Shown: piece after piece, positions 1 through 7,921 of the stretch
How positions within the stretch are numbered: the stretch's first letter is position 1
Layout: each line of letters starts with the position of its first letter
Source: a virus
Direction: 5' to 3' (one strand)
Length of the DNA stretch: 36,984 nt
IMG/VR virus record: IMGVR_UViG_3300031705_000017
Location: 1-36,984 of that record
The notes under the pieces: generated by a model
The model's database searches: none
Told to the model about the DNA's origin: nothing
What the model saw: the letters and a program-made list of their open reading frames with translations, nothing else
Position numbers and translations under genes: made by a program

Positions 1-553
1 CTAGAGTGACAATCTCTGCTAAGTGTAGTTTTTCTTCAGGCCAGTGGAGAAAATCCTGCCATGCCATGTCTGGGATGTACAAATCATAGTGTAATGCAGC
101 GCCGTTAATTTGATACCATGTTGGCTTAACTGGCTTAGTTATTGGCCTTACGGGTCTGTCACCTTTTTTAACATTACAAGGTCCGCATGCCGCGACAGTG
201 TTTTCCCATATTAGCTTTCCGCCTTTGGATTTTGGTATTACATGGTCAATAGTTAAGTCAGCGGCTGCGAACATGTTGCTACAGTACTGACAACAGAATT
301 TATCCCGTATGTACAGGTTCCTGCGGCAGAACTTTGCTCTTGTTGGGTGCTTGTGAAATCTATTCATCATAACAACACTTGGTAGTGGTATAGTAAGACT
401 ACTGCTTCTTAAAAATCTATTTTCGTAATTTTTAATAACACGAACTTTGTCTCCAAACATTGCTTTTATTGCAGTCTGCCAACTTATAGTACTAAGTGGC
501 AACATACTTAGTGGTTGTGCATCTGCATTTAAAAGTAGTACACTGGCATGCAT
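1..553 (-). CDS. HNH endonuclease (C-terminus cut by window edge)
   Basis: Partial gene with no stop before base 1; about 184 codons are visible. It reads as an HNH nuclease of the zinc-ribbon type: a CxxC pair (CQYC, about residue 92), the DHVIPKSKGG core with the catalytic DH, the asparagine of WENTVAAC, and a second CxxC (CGPC) followed by NVKKGD. The stretch before it (FCRRNLYIRDKF) is also typical of this family. The ATG at 553 has an AAAGGA ribosome site 8-9 bases upstream that overlaps the stop of the preceding gene, so it is coupled to the baseplate operon. It could be a homing or free-standing nuclease, or could help in DNA processing; the sequence does not decide. The nuclease family is clear, the role is not. 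Confidence 0.88.
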   Translation of the reverse strand, partial: MHASVLLLNADAQPLSMLPLSTISWQTAIKAMFGDKVRVIKNYENRFLRSSSLTIPLPSVVMMNRFHKHPTRAKFCRRNLYIRDKFCCQYCSNMFAAADLTIDHVIPKSKGGKLIWENTVAACGPCNVKKGDRPVRPITKPVKPTWYQINGAALHYDLYIPDMAWQDFLHWPEEKLHLAEIVTL

Positions 554-566
554 GTTTCTGTTCCTT

Positions 567-1292
567 TTACAGGTTTAGCATAGATGATAATATCCGTTTT
601 CTAGATTCTGCTGTCTTTGGCAAGAACCGTTTTGTTTCTGCATAATAAACATATTCAGCTTGTGCTTTGCTATGGTCATCTAACAATCTATCTGGATATT
701 TATTTGCTATCTCTTGTATTCCTTGTTCTTTAATTAATGAACGGTCTTTGGCAATTCCATAATCAGCGAGCATAATAACTTTCGCTTCTAGTTGCCTAGC
801 TACTCTGTTATTGCCGCTGTTTGTCATTGCAGTAGCTACGTAATCCCATTGTCTGTTTTTTACGTAGTCATATAGTTCAAATGTTCGCTCTGGCGTGCCG
901 ACACGTGTCCAATCACCTGTGAGGTAATACATACTCAGCATGCCGTCATATTGGCTTTGACTTAGTGACTTTAACACAAACACTTCTTTGAATTTACGTT
1001 CTTTGTCTTTGAACACTTCAATCCATTTATTGTAAGATGCTGCTTCTGTCAGTCCTGCACTATCAATACCGTCTACTAAATTATACCCAATTTTTGTTAT
1101 TTTGTCAACATCTTTATACGCAAATCCTTTCCATTTTATAGTACGCAACATGAGATTTATCATCTCATTGCTTGCTTCAAGTTTGTTTATTGCAATCAAC
1201 GTAGTAGCCGTTATTTTGTTTGCTACTGGAAACAAATCAAACGGCAATAAATCCTTTGATTCAATTACATTTGGTAATACATAGTTTGCCAT
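567..1292 (-). CDS. Degenerate T4-lysozyme-like (GH24-fold) baseplate protein
   Basis: A 241-residue protein directly downstream of the spike gene, overlapping its stop by one base (TAATG). Residues about 48-185 follow the order of phage GH24 lysozymes: MLR...FAYKD, then ITKIGYN (family TIGxG), LTEAASYNKW (family iTxxEA), LSQSQYDGMLSMYYLTG (family LsQxqfDALvSFxfNxG) and a late helix with NRVARQLEAKV. The catalytic glutamate that should sit between MLR and YKD is not there (the segment is TIKWKGFA). In T4 the lysozyme is inserted inside gp5, between the OB domain and the beta-helix; here it appears as its own gene. Fold assignment is from motif order only. It is probably structural or peptidoglycan-binding rather than an active muramidase. 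Confidence 0.6.
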   Translation of the reverse strand: MANYVLPNVIESKDLLPFDLFPVANKITATTLIAINKLEASNEMINLMLRTIKWKGFAYKDVDKITKIGYNLVDGIDSAGLTEAASYNKWIEVFKDKERKFKEVFVLKSLSQSQYDGMLSMYYLTGDWTRVGTPERTFELYDYVKNRQWDYVATAMTNSGNNRVARQLEAKVIMLADYGIAKDRSLIKEQGIQEIANKYPDRLLDDHSKAQAEYVYYAETKRFLPKTAESRKRILSSMLNL

Positions 1293-2542
1293 TAGCCTGT
1301 GTTTCCTTTGCCTGTTTCAAATGATTCCTGTACTCCTGTTACACCTTTCCATGGGTGATGCTCTGGTACACGGCTGTTAATGCTTTGTGTAACATTTGAA
1401 TTTTGTGTTTGTGCTTGAACTGCTGCTTTGTCGGCTGTTTTTGGAGTAGGACCGTTCATGTCAATTCTACTTCCTTGCATATAAACATTTTGAGAAGCAG
1501 TTGCATTGATATTGCCGTCAGCATTGCTGTTAAGGTTAAGAGCACTGTACACATCAATTGATCCAACACTGCTTTCTATCTTGACGCCTTCGCTTCCTGA
1601 ACTTTTAATGTTTACGCCTTGCTCTGCTTGCATGTTAATACTTCCCTTAGCATGCACGTTATAATCGCCATCAGTTGCTATGCTTACACCGGCTTGGCTG
1701 TATATATCTACTTGTCCTTCGCTGTCCATTTCTATCCATCCGCTGCCGCCCTTGTTTGTTATGAAAATAAATCCATTTGAATCATCAAGTAATATCTGGG
1801 CGCCGCCACGTGTTTTAATTCTAATGTTATCGCTGCCACCTTGTGCGTTGCCGTCGTCTAAGCTTAGTGTGTGTCCTGCTTTTGTTGTAATACCAAATAC
1901 ATTACTTGGGCTTTCACGTCTAGCACTACTTTCACTATGTCCACGTACATAGTCATTTGCTAACCCAGATTTAACCAGATTGTTATATGCTTCTGGGTTT
2001 GATGGGCGGGTATCTGGATTCTCAGTGTCGTTTGGATTCTTTTCAGCAGTTGGTGAAAGATAAGTAACATCTTTGTCATCATCAACTCCGTCATACGCGT
2101 CGCCACTTGCGTTGCCGCCCATTGTTGCATTTCTATCACGTGGTGGAAGAAATCCAATTAAGAAGCCCTGTTCCATTGATCCAGTAAATGCTACAAGAAC
2201 ATTTGATCCAGGTGATGGTGGCTGTGGCCACATGCCATAAGTTTTAGGGGCTCCGTTAACACTGCTACTTGTGTCGCCATAATCTTCGACGTTATCAGAT
2301 GAATCTGATATTCTAGTGCTGCCACCAAATGGTGTGCTTAATAATATAATGCGTTCTGCTGTGGGTCCAAGTTCAGGAATAGTTACAGTTATGCGACCAT
2401 TGCGCTGGGCATCTGAATCATTTATAACTTCAGCTACGTATATACCGTTGAGTACGTTGACGTTATATCCCTGGCTAACGTTTGCACGTTTAGCAATATT
2501 AACGCCTGTTGTTTTTATGCCTGAGCCGGCTGCTGATGCCAT
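1292..2542 (-). CDS. gp5: gp5-like baseplate central spike (OB fold plus beta-helix, no lysozyme domain)
   Basis: A 416-residue protein. Residues about 30-150 look like the gp5/VgrG OB-fold domain: NGIYVAEVINDSDAQRNGRI, then ITVTIPELG, YGMWPQPPSPGSNVLVAF and GFLIGFLPPRDRN. Residues about 215-375 are short beta-strand repeats (GGAQILLDDSNGFIFITN, GSGWIEMDSEGQVDIYS, GVNIKSSGSEGVKIES), as in the triple-stranded beta-helix of T4 gp5 and VgrG. T4 gp5 has a lysozyme between these parts and is about 575 residues long; this one lacks it, and the next gene supplies a lysozyme-like protein. It would form the membrane-piercing spike at the tail tip. The start overlaps the stop of the hub gene upstream (TAATG), and the gene belongs to the late baseplate operon. 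Confidence 0.82.
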   Translation of the reverse strand: MASAAGSGIKTTGVNIAKRANVSQGYNVNVLNGIYVAEVINDSDAQRNGRITVTIPELGPTAERIILLSTPFGGSTRISDSSDNVEDYGDTSSSVNGAPKTYGMWPQPPSPGSNVLVAFTGSMEQGFLIGFLPPRDRNATMGGNASGDAYDGVDDDKDVTYLSPTAEKNPNDTENPDTRPSNPEAYNNLVKSGLANDYVRGHSESSARRESPSNVFGITTKAGHTLSLDDGNAQGGSDNIRIKTRGGAQILLDDSNGFIFITNKGGSGWIEMDSEGQVDIYSQAGVSIATDGDYNVHAKGSINMQAEQGVNIKSSGSEGVKIESSVGSIDVYSALNLNSNADGNINATASQNVYMQGSRIDMNGPTPKTADKAAVQAQTQNSNVTQSINSRVPEHHPWKGVTGVQESFETGKGNTG

Positions 2543-4371
2543 TATTCTACCTCTAAGTTTATTAGTGTGTCAAGTAACAAAAACGAGCTGCTGTTTGCAT
2601 CACGTAGCGAACTTACACGTTGTGTAAAAGATCCTTGCTGGAACTTACTTTCAACTTCTGTAATTTTATATATGCCTGTTGTTATCATGTCAACTGGGCC
2701 TCTCATTTGCCTAAGTAATAAATCATCTGCATTTGGTTGAAAATTAATAAAGGCCATGTATATTGCATGAGATGCAGAGTTAAATAAATTTGTATTGTTG
2801 TTGCCCATGAATACAGGGTCGCCGCGTACTTCAAGTGATAGCATCTGCGCGTCTGCGATTCTACTAGCATGTGCGTCCATTGAAGCAGCTGCTATTTTAT
2901 CAGTTGATGTTGTTTCGTTTACTTGCTGGCCAGCTGCTCCAACTGTTTGTTCTCTAAATACTGGGCTTTGATTAATGTTATACTTTTGTAATGTTAGATC
3001 GCTTAGATACTTCACAGGAGCTGCTGACCTAGCTGACTGTGGGTTTGCTGTATCATCTGTATCATCTGTATTTTCTTTTTCTGGTTCGATATTTGCTTCA
3101 AACATATTATTATTATCTGCATAATATATTCCACCCATTGGCGAGAGTGCGTTAAAGAATAGATTTTTTAATGTTAAATCTATATCCATTACTTCTAGGT
3201 TTTCACCTGAGTACTGGTAAGAATATTTTTTAATTAATCCTGGCAACACTAGTTCATCAAATCGACGTTCTTGTACAGTTGCCGTATTTCTAAGTTGAGT
3301 AATGCTATCCTTTTTTATTGGTGTGCTGTCGCCATGCAGTTTAGTTCTCACATTAAGTGTTATCATTCTGCGTTCAAGATTATATATTGGACACATTATG
3401 CCCAGCATTTCAACACTAGGTTCTACTTCTATTGCATATGTAACTCCGGCCTCTCTGGCTACTTTTGAGAATTCTGCAAAGGTAGTAGTGTTGGCAGCTA
3501 TTAGATTTTTAATAGCTGCGGTTAATTGTGTTTCAGTGTTAATTGTAACTGTTCTTACACCTAGCTTGTCTAGTGTTTCGCCTTGGCCACCAGCTTCGCC
3601 ACTGTTTGCTGTGCCGCCCCACGGAGCAGATTTTAAATCAAATGCTGGCAGTAGTAGTGCGTCCTGTGCTGCAATAGACATTGAACTATCAAAATTAACT
3701 TTATACAACACTAGTGGACTATCTTGGCGTTCGTCCATTGCTGCCCACGATGCATCATTTAGTGATACTTCCAGACCATTTAAAAATGTTTCTACTGTTG
3801 TTACATCTTCTACTGTTATTGTACTGGTTGTTACTGTTTCTAGTTGCGCCATGATAATGTGCGGAGCAAAATCCACAAAGTACTTTGCGCCTGCATTGCC
3901 AAGTGAACCGGTAATGCCTCTGATTTTGCCTGTGTACAAAAATGGTTCTGGATAATTTTTTGTGGCTCCTGTTATTGGATCTCTGCCTACAAAGTCTAAC
4001 TTTAGAACATACAGCATTGACTCAAAATTAACGCCGCCGTCTGTTGATTTGTTTAAGTAAGACCCAATTGTTAAAATTCTGTCTAGTAAACTAAAGCCTA
4101 ATGGTTCTATTAGATCGAATGTAATTTGTGTTACATTTGCATAACCATTTTGCACTGAGCCGGTATTTGACTTAATCATTACGTTTTGCACTGCATAACC
4201 AGCTTCTACTCCGTCTTCTGCAATAATAACTGCTTTGCCTGCGTTTAGTGCTGCGTCATCAGATTGGCTAAGCCATGCAAACGGATCATTGAACACTTCA
4301 CTGTCAACAATATAGAATGTAAATTTGTAGGTGCCTGACGAAACGGTATTGAGCCAGTTGTCTTTTAACAT
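2542..4371 (-). CDS. Large baseplate hub protein (gp27-like by position)
   Basis: A 609-residue protein between the gp53-type wedge gene and the spike gene. The N-terminal 200 residues are beta-rich with phrases common in phage hub proteins (QITFDLIEPLGFSLLDRI, YVLKLDFVGRD, FLYTGKIRGI, KYFVDFAPH). The rest is mixed, with a low-complexity acidic linker (EKENTDDTDDTAN) near residues 435-450. T4 gp27, the trimer that seats gp5 on the tail tube, is about 390 residues, so this protein is much longer; the extra part has no assignment. Neighbouring the spike gene and sharing an overlapping start/stop argues for the hub. I do not recognise a sequence motif that proves homology to gp27, so the call rests on position and general character. 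Confidence 0.5.
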   Translation of the reverse strand: MLKDNWLNTVSSGTYKFTFYIVDSEVFNDPFAWLSQSDDAALNAGKAVIIAEDGVEAGYAVQNVMIKSNTGSVQNGYANVTQITFDLIEPLGFSLLDRILTIGSYLNKSTDGGVNFESMLYVLKLDFVGRDPITGATKNYPEPFLYTGKIRGITGSLGNAGAKYFVDFAPHIIMAQLETVTTSTITVEDVTTVETFLNGLEVSLNDASWAAMDERQDSPLVLYKVNFDSSMSIAAQDALLLPAFDLKSAPWGGTANSGEAGGQGETLDKLGVRTVTINTETQLTAAIKNLIAANTTTFAEFSKVAREAGVTYAIEVEPSVEMLGIMCPIYNLERRMITLNVRTKLHGDSTPIKKDSITQLRNTATVQERRFDELVLPGLIKKYSYQYSGENLEVMDIDLTLKNLFFNALSPMGGIYYADNNNMFEANIEPEKENTDDTDDTANPQSARSAAPVKYLSDLTLQKYNINQSPVFREQTVGAAGQQVNETTSTDKIAAASMDAHASRIADAQMLSLEVRGDPVFMGNNNTNLFNSASHAIYMAFINFQPNADDLLLRQMRGPVDMITTGIYKITEVESKFQQGSFTQRVSSLRDANSSSFLLLDTLINLEVE

Positions 4372-4372
4372 G

Positions 4373-4657
4373 TTATGTAAACCTTGTTGGTACTTTTATC
4401 TTTAGTCCTGCTTCAAAATCAACAATGGGATCATTGAGTTCATCTTGGTTAATTACTGCAAATATCCACCATAATTTAGCATTGCCATATAAATCGTTTG
4501 CTAGTACGTCTGGGCGTTGGTGATATTTATTTTCAATAGTGTATGTATTTGTTGATATATTTTTAATGTCTGCAACAGTTGGTTCCCATATCCCAAGGTA
4601 TTTCTTATCTTCGATTACAGTTGATCTATAAAGGCTATCTCTTCTATATTCTGTCAT
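4373..4657 (-). CDS. gp53: Baseplate wedge protein, gp53 family
   Basis: A 94-residue protein. Its second half, YHQRPDVLANDLYGNAKLWW then IFAVIN and a C-terminal GLKIKVP, is the LysM-like pattern of gp53 and related baseplate proteins (P2 gpX type). T4 gp53 is about 196 residues, so this is a short form holding mainly the conserved domain. In T4, gp53 joins the wedges around the hub. Start and stop touch both neighbours: its ATG at 4657 overlaps the end of the upstream gene and its stop lies one base before the hub ATG, so translation is probably coupled. Confidence 0.75.
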   Translation of the reverse strand: MTEYRRDSLYRSTVIEDKKYLGIWEPTVADIKNISTNTYTIENKYHQRPDVLANDLYGNAKLWWIFAVINQDELNDPIVDFEAGLKIKVPTRFT

Positions 4658-5280
4658 TATGCAAAGCCTCCAAGTAAATTTCCTTTTGCGAACGTATTAA
4701 TATTAAATTGCTTTCTAACTTCACTTGGCGCAAGTTGAACAGACAGTTCCAATGATATAACTAACATCGTTGGGATAATTCCATATTCAGTTTCTACGTA
4801 GTTAACATCTTCTGGTAACGTGTAGTTGAAACTTCTTATAACTACAGGTGTTGCTTTTGCATGTAGTGCGTTTCTGCCATACACTCTAAGATTTAGTATC
4901 GGTGGTGGTGTGCCTGCTGTCGTTCTACGCTGTTCGCCGAAGTCTGGCTTTGTGCATGTTTTAAAGAAGTGAAGCATTGCTGCTGTATGACTTGCTTCTT
5001 TGATATCATTTGCTGTGAAATTCGCTGTGATACTTATTGATGGATTCTGTGTTGATATAAAGTATTGCGGTTGATACGCTGTATGTGTGACATCATACGA
5101 GCCATAGTTTGCTTGATGTCCAAATTGAATTGTAGGAGTGTATGGAAAAATTAAACCGCCGTCATCCTTTAACGGAGCAAGTATACCTTCTAGATCAAAC
5201 GGATTACCTGCTTTCACTTTTAGTGATACGCTGCCGTGATATGAATCTATAAACTCGTTGTTAGATGAATCAACTATCAT
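4657..5280 (-). CDS. Tail-tube/baseplate initiator-like protein (gp48 or gp54 type)
   Basis: A 207-residue protein. The core has the character of a family found beside baseplate genes in many T4-related and other large myoviruses: FPYTPTIQFGHQANYGSYD, TAYQPQYFISTQNPSISIT, AAMLHFFKTCTKPDFG, TPPPILNLRVYG, VVIRSFNYTLPEDVNYVE and VRKQFNINTF. Such proteins are often annotated as tail-tube cap or baseplate-tube junction proteins, the role of gp48 and gp54 in T4. I recognise the family from memory and cannot say which T4 protein it corresponds to. It overlaps the upstream gene by four bases (ATGA), inside the late baseplate operon. Confidence 0.5.
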   Translation of the reverse strand: MIVDSSNNEFIDSYHGSVSLKVKAGNPFDLEGILAPLKDDGGLIFPYTPTIQFGHQANYGSYDVTHTAYQPQYFISTQNPSISITANFTANDIKEASHTAAMLHFFKTCTKPDFGEQRRTTAGTPPPILNLRVYGRNALHAKATPVVIRSFNYTLPEDVNYVETEYGIIPTMLVISLELSVQLAPSEVRKQFNINTFAKGNLLGGFA

Positions 5281-5906
5281 TGGAAGTTATCTCCGTCCAT
5301 TGGATTCTGGCTTAGTATATTTCGTAGTGCATCATACATTGGCTTTGCAATGCCTGAGCTTGCTGCGCCACTTGCAAACGAATTAAAGTCGCCTGCTCTA
5401 ACAGCTTGTCGCATTTTACTGGCACTCATTCCTTCTGCGCCATCTGCGTCTGGGTCGCGTTGTCCTGCACTTACTACATTAATACTGTTAAAGTTATATT
5501 CTTTGCCGTTATAATCATTTAGAATTTTATTGAACTCGTTAATTCTGTCGCTTCCTGCTACATATATAATATCTGTGTATCCAAGAAGTTCTAACTTTGC
5601 CATTGCTTGCATTACAGTTTTAACCTGTGAATCTCCTACTTTGACGTTTGGAAAACTTGCTTGCGCAAATTTAACCTTCATTTCAAATGGCAATGGATCT
5701 TTGTTTTCGTATCCCTTTGATCCTGTTGCTTTTGACTTGCTACCAGATGATTGGCTTAAAAATATATAAGCATCACCTTGTTGAGCTGCAACTGCATTAG
5801 CTAGTTTCTTGTGACCTATAGTAGGCGGGTTCATTCTACCAAAAGCAAATGCTGCAACTTTAGCAGGATTGTCTTCTGACATATTTATAATTTCATTTAT
5901 GATCAT
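5277..5906 (-). CDS. Cytidylyltransferase-like nucleotidyltransferase
   Basis: Residues after the start show the HxGH-type nucleotide-binding signature as GRMNPPTIGHKKL, and near the C-terminus SASKMRQAV, which matches the ISxTxxR motif of the same superfamily (NMN/nicotinate-nucleotide and pantetheine adenylyltransferases, cytidylyltransferases). IIYVAGSDRINEF fits the central strand. The substrate cannot be named. The frame is open to a TTG at 5930, but a late promoter motif at 5931-5940 would start RNA inside that extension. The ATG at 5906, with GGAA nine bases upstream, is therefore preferred, giving 210 residues; another ATG at 5882 is possible. As first gene of a baseplate operon it is out of its expected metabolic setting. 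Family call firm, function open. Confidence 0.78.
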   Translation of the reverse strand: MIINEIINMSEDNPAKVAAFAFGRMNPPTIGHKKLANAVAAQQGDAYIFLSQSSGSKSKATGSKGYENKDPLPFEMKVKFAQASFPNVKVGDSQVKTVMQAMAKLELLGYTDIIYVAGSDRINEFNKILNDYNGKEYNFNSINVVSAGQRDPDADGAEGMSASKMRQAVRAGDFNSFASGAASSGIAKPMYDALRNILSQNPMDGDNFQ

Positions 5907-5930
5907 AACGTATTTTTCCAATTCATACAA

Positions 5931-5940
5931 GTATTTATGC
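5931..5940 (-). promoter_or_regulatory. T4-like late promoter for the baseplate operon
   Basis: On the minus strand this reads GCATAAATAC, matching the core TATAAATA of T4 late promoters. The same ATAAATAC core recurs ahead of the gp26-like, tape-measure, portal and fibre genes. It would drive the leftward baseplate operon and lies back-to-back with the early promoter of gp55. Confidence 0.65.
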
Positions 5941-5955
5941 CTTTGAAATCAACGG

Positions 5956-5984
5956 TTGACTTGTGCGGAAAGATAAGCTATAAT
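5956..5984 (+). promoter_or_regulatory. Near-consensus sigma-70 promoter for gp55-gp47-gp46
   Basis: TTGACT at 5956-5961, a 17-base spacer, then a perfect TATAAT at 5979-5984. The ribosome site GGAGGA at 5994-5999 follows, six bases before the gp55 ATG. RNA would start near 5991, giving a leader of roughly 15 bases. This is a strong host-type promoter, consistent with early expression of the late sigma factor. Confidence 0.85.
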
Positions 5985-6005
5985 AGTATCAACGGAGGAA
6001 TAATT

Positions 6006-6884
6006 ATGGCAGCAGCACCTAAACAGTTTTATTTAACAAACAAAGAGTTACTCAAAGAGATCCATAAATCAAAGATGACGTATTGCTATGTCAAAGATGA
6101 CCAGTACGCAGACTATGACTTGATTGTGGAATCATTTGATGACATTACAACAGAAGCGGTTTCTGAGTCTAAGCAGGCTCGCGCAACACGTATTCAAAAG
6201 AAAGCACATGATGTAGAAGTAAAACGTTGGGAAAAGGGGTTAACTGGCAAGAAGACAAAGCCACGCGTAGCTGATTTTTATGTAGATCCAGATTCTATTC
6301 TTGATACAGACATTGTTATTCGTGTAATGACATTTGAACATGTACCACTTGAAGCTCGTAAAAACAAACCAAAATCAGAAGCAGACTTACACAGTAAGTG
6401 TAACTTTCCACCATTTAAGCATTATGCATACGTTAACAATGAATTAGAAGAAGTAACTCGTAGTCATTGGGAAGGCGGCATGGACAATGGATACTTTAGT
6501 GTTACACACGGCAAGACTAACAACACACTAGGCGCTATGTACATTAAGTTGTGCGAACGTTATAGTATGCGCGGCAACTGGCGTGGTTACACCTATGTAG
6601 ACGAAATGCGTGGTCAAGCACTTGTACAACTAAGCCAAATTGGACTACAGTTTAATGAGTTTAAAAGCCAGAATCCATTTGCTTACTACACAGCAGCAAT
6701 TAATAATAGTTTTACACGTGTTCTTAACCTTGAGAAGCGTAGCCAGAACATTCGCGATGACTTACTTGAAGAAGAAGGATTAAATCCAAGCTTCACTAGA
6801 ACTTTCAATGCAGAATGGGAAGCGAAAGAGAAGAAAGAAATTGAATTAATGAGACAAAAGAACTTAGACGCAAAGCTAAAATAA
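6006..6884 (+). CDS. gp55: gp55-like sigma factor for late transcription
   Basis: 292 residues from the ATG at 6006, chosen because GGAGGA lies six bases upstream; an open frame to 5937 would overlap the promoter. Residues about 172-245 resemble sigma region 2 of T4 gp55: LGAMYIKLCERYSMRGNWRG, YTYVDEMRGQALVQL, FKSQNPFAYYTAAINNSFTR and a basic NLEKR tail, aligning with T4 SKRFNFSGYTQSWKQEM and YKNPHAYITQACFNAF. The N-terminus keeps the T4-like NKELL (residues 11-15). Between them lies an extra segment of about 140 residues absent from T4 gp55 (185 residues in all). gp55 replaces sigma-70 on host RNA polymerase and recognises TATAAATA promoters, which are plentiful here. The C-terminus (IELMRQKNLDAKLK) shows no obvious hydrophobic-acidic clamp-binding tail like the one of T4. 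Confidence 0.87.
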   Translation: MAAAPKQFYLTNKELLKEIHKSKMTYCYVKDDQYADYDLIVESFDDITTEAVSESKQARATRIQKKAHDVEVKRWEKGLTGKKTKPRVADFYVDPDSILDTDIVIRVMTFEHVPLEARKNKPKSEADLHSKCNFPPFKHYAYVNNELEEVTRSHWEGGMDNGYFSVTHGKTNNTLGAMYIKLCERYSMRGNWRGYTYVDEMRGQALVQLSQIGLQFNEFKSQNPFAYYTAAINNSFTRVLNLEKRSQNIRDDLLEEEGLNPSFTRTFNAEWEAKEKKEIELMRQKNLDAKLK

Positions 6885-6898
6885 AGGTTAATTAATAT

Positions 6899-7921
6899 AT
6901 GTTATTTGAAAAAGCAGTAGTTTTTACAGATCTGCACATGGGTAATAAGAACAATTCACGTTTACACAACCAGGACTGTGAAGATTTTATTATATGGATG
7001 ATTGAGCAAGCACACGAACGTGGTGTTAAGAAATGTATATTCATGGGCGATTGGCATCACCATCGTGCAACAATTAACGTTAGTACACTTAACTATACTG
7101 TAAGTAATTTACGTAGATTAAATGATTCGTTTGATGAAGTCATTATGATTATGGGAAATCACGATTTATATTATCGTGAGAAACGTGAGATACATAGTAT
7201 GCCCATGGCTACTGAATTTCCTAACATACGTATTGTAAACGAAGAGATTTATCAAGAAGGCGACTGTGCGTTTGTGCCGTGGTTAGTTGATGATGAATGG
7301 AAGAAAGTTCGTGAAGTAGAATGCAAATTTATGTTTGGACACTTTGAACTCCCAAGCTTTTACATGAACGCACTTGTTCAAATGCCAGACCATGGTGGAC
7401 TAAAAGCAGAAGACTTAAACAAACCACAGAAAGTGTTTAGTGGACATTTTCATAAGCGTCAAGAACGTGGTAATGTAATTTACCCAGGTAACTGTTTCCC
7501 TCATAACTTTAGTGATGCATGGGATGACGAACGTGGTTGTATGTTCCTTGACTGGAGCGGTGATATTGAATACGCAGCTTGGCCCGAGGCACCTAAATAC
7601 AGAACTGTTCCTCTTAGTAAGTTAATAGATGATCCAGGTGCATATTTGTCTGATAAGACGTATTGCAGAATTGCATTAGACGTTGGTATTACATATGAAG
7701 AAGCAAACTTCATTAAAGAGACATTTGCAAAGCAATATGACTTGCGTGAAATTAGTTTAATACCAAGCAAGAAAGAAGAACACACAAGTGATTGGAACAA
7801 AGGTGTTGATATTGAAGTAGAAAGTGTTGATACAATTGTATTAACACAATTAGATTCAGTACAAAGCGACACTATAAAGAAACAAATGTTAATTGACATT
7901 TACAATGGATTGAGCTACTAA
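6899..7921 (+). CDS. gp47: gp47 recombination endonuclease subunit (Mre11/SbcD-like)
   Basis: 340 residues, the same length as T4 gp47 (339). All metallophosphoesterase motifs are present: DLHMG (D11, H13), GDWHH (D51, H53), GNHD (N87, H88, D89), GHFE and SGHFH (H183, H185), which bind two metal ions. With gp46 it forms the Mre11-Rad50-type nuclease that resects DNA ends for recombination-dependent replication. It lies 14 bases after gp55, and its TAA abuts the gp46 ATG exactly, so the two subunits are coupled. A weak AAAGG ribosome site lies about 12 bases upstream of the ATG. Confidence 0.95.
   Translation: MLFEKAVVFTDLHMGNKNNSRLHNQDCEDFIIWMIEQAHERGVKKCIFMGDWHHHRATINVSTLNYTVSNLRRLNDSFDEVIMIMGNHDLYYREKREIHSMPMATEFPNIRIVNEEIYQEGDCAFVPWLVDDEWKKVREVECKFMFGHFELPSFYMNALVQMPDHGGLKAEDLNKPQKVFSGHFHKRQERGNVIYPGNCFPHNFSDAWDDERGCMFLDWSGDIEYAAWPEAPKYRTVPLSKLIDDPGAYLSDKTYCRIALDVGITYEEANFIKETFAKQYDLREISLIPSKKEEHTSDWNKGVDIEVESVDTIVLTQLDSVQSDTIKKQMLIDIYNGLSY

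Noticed and set aside
5937-6005. Longer N-terminus for gp55
   Set aside because: The extension would overlap the sigma-70 promoter, while GGAGGA and ATG at 6006 fit perfectly.
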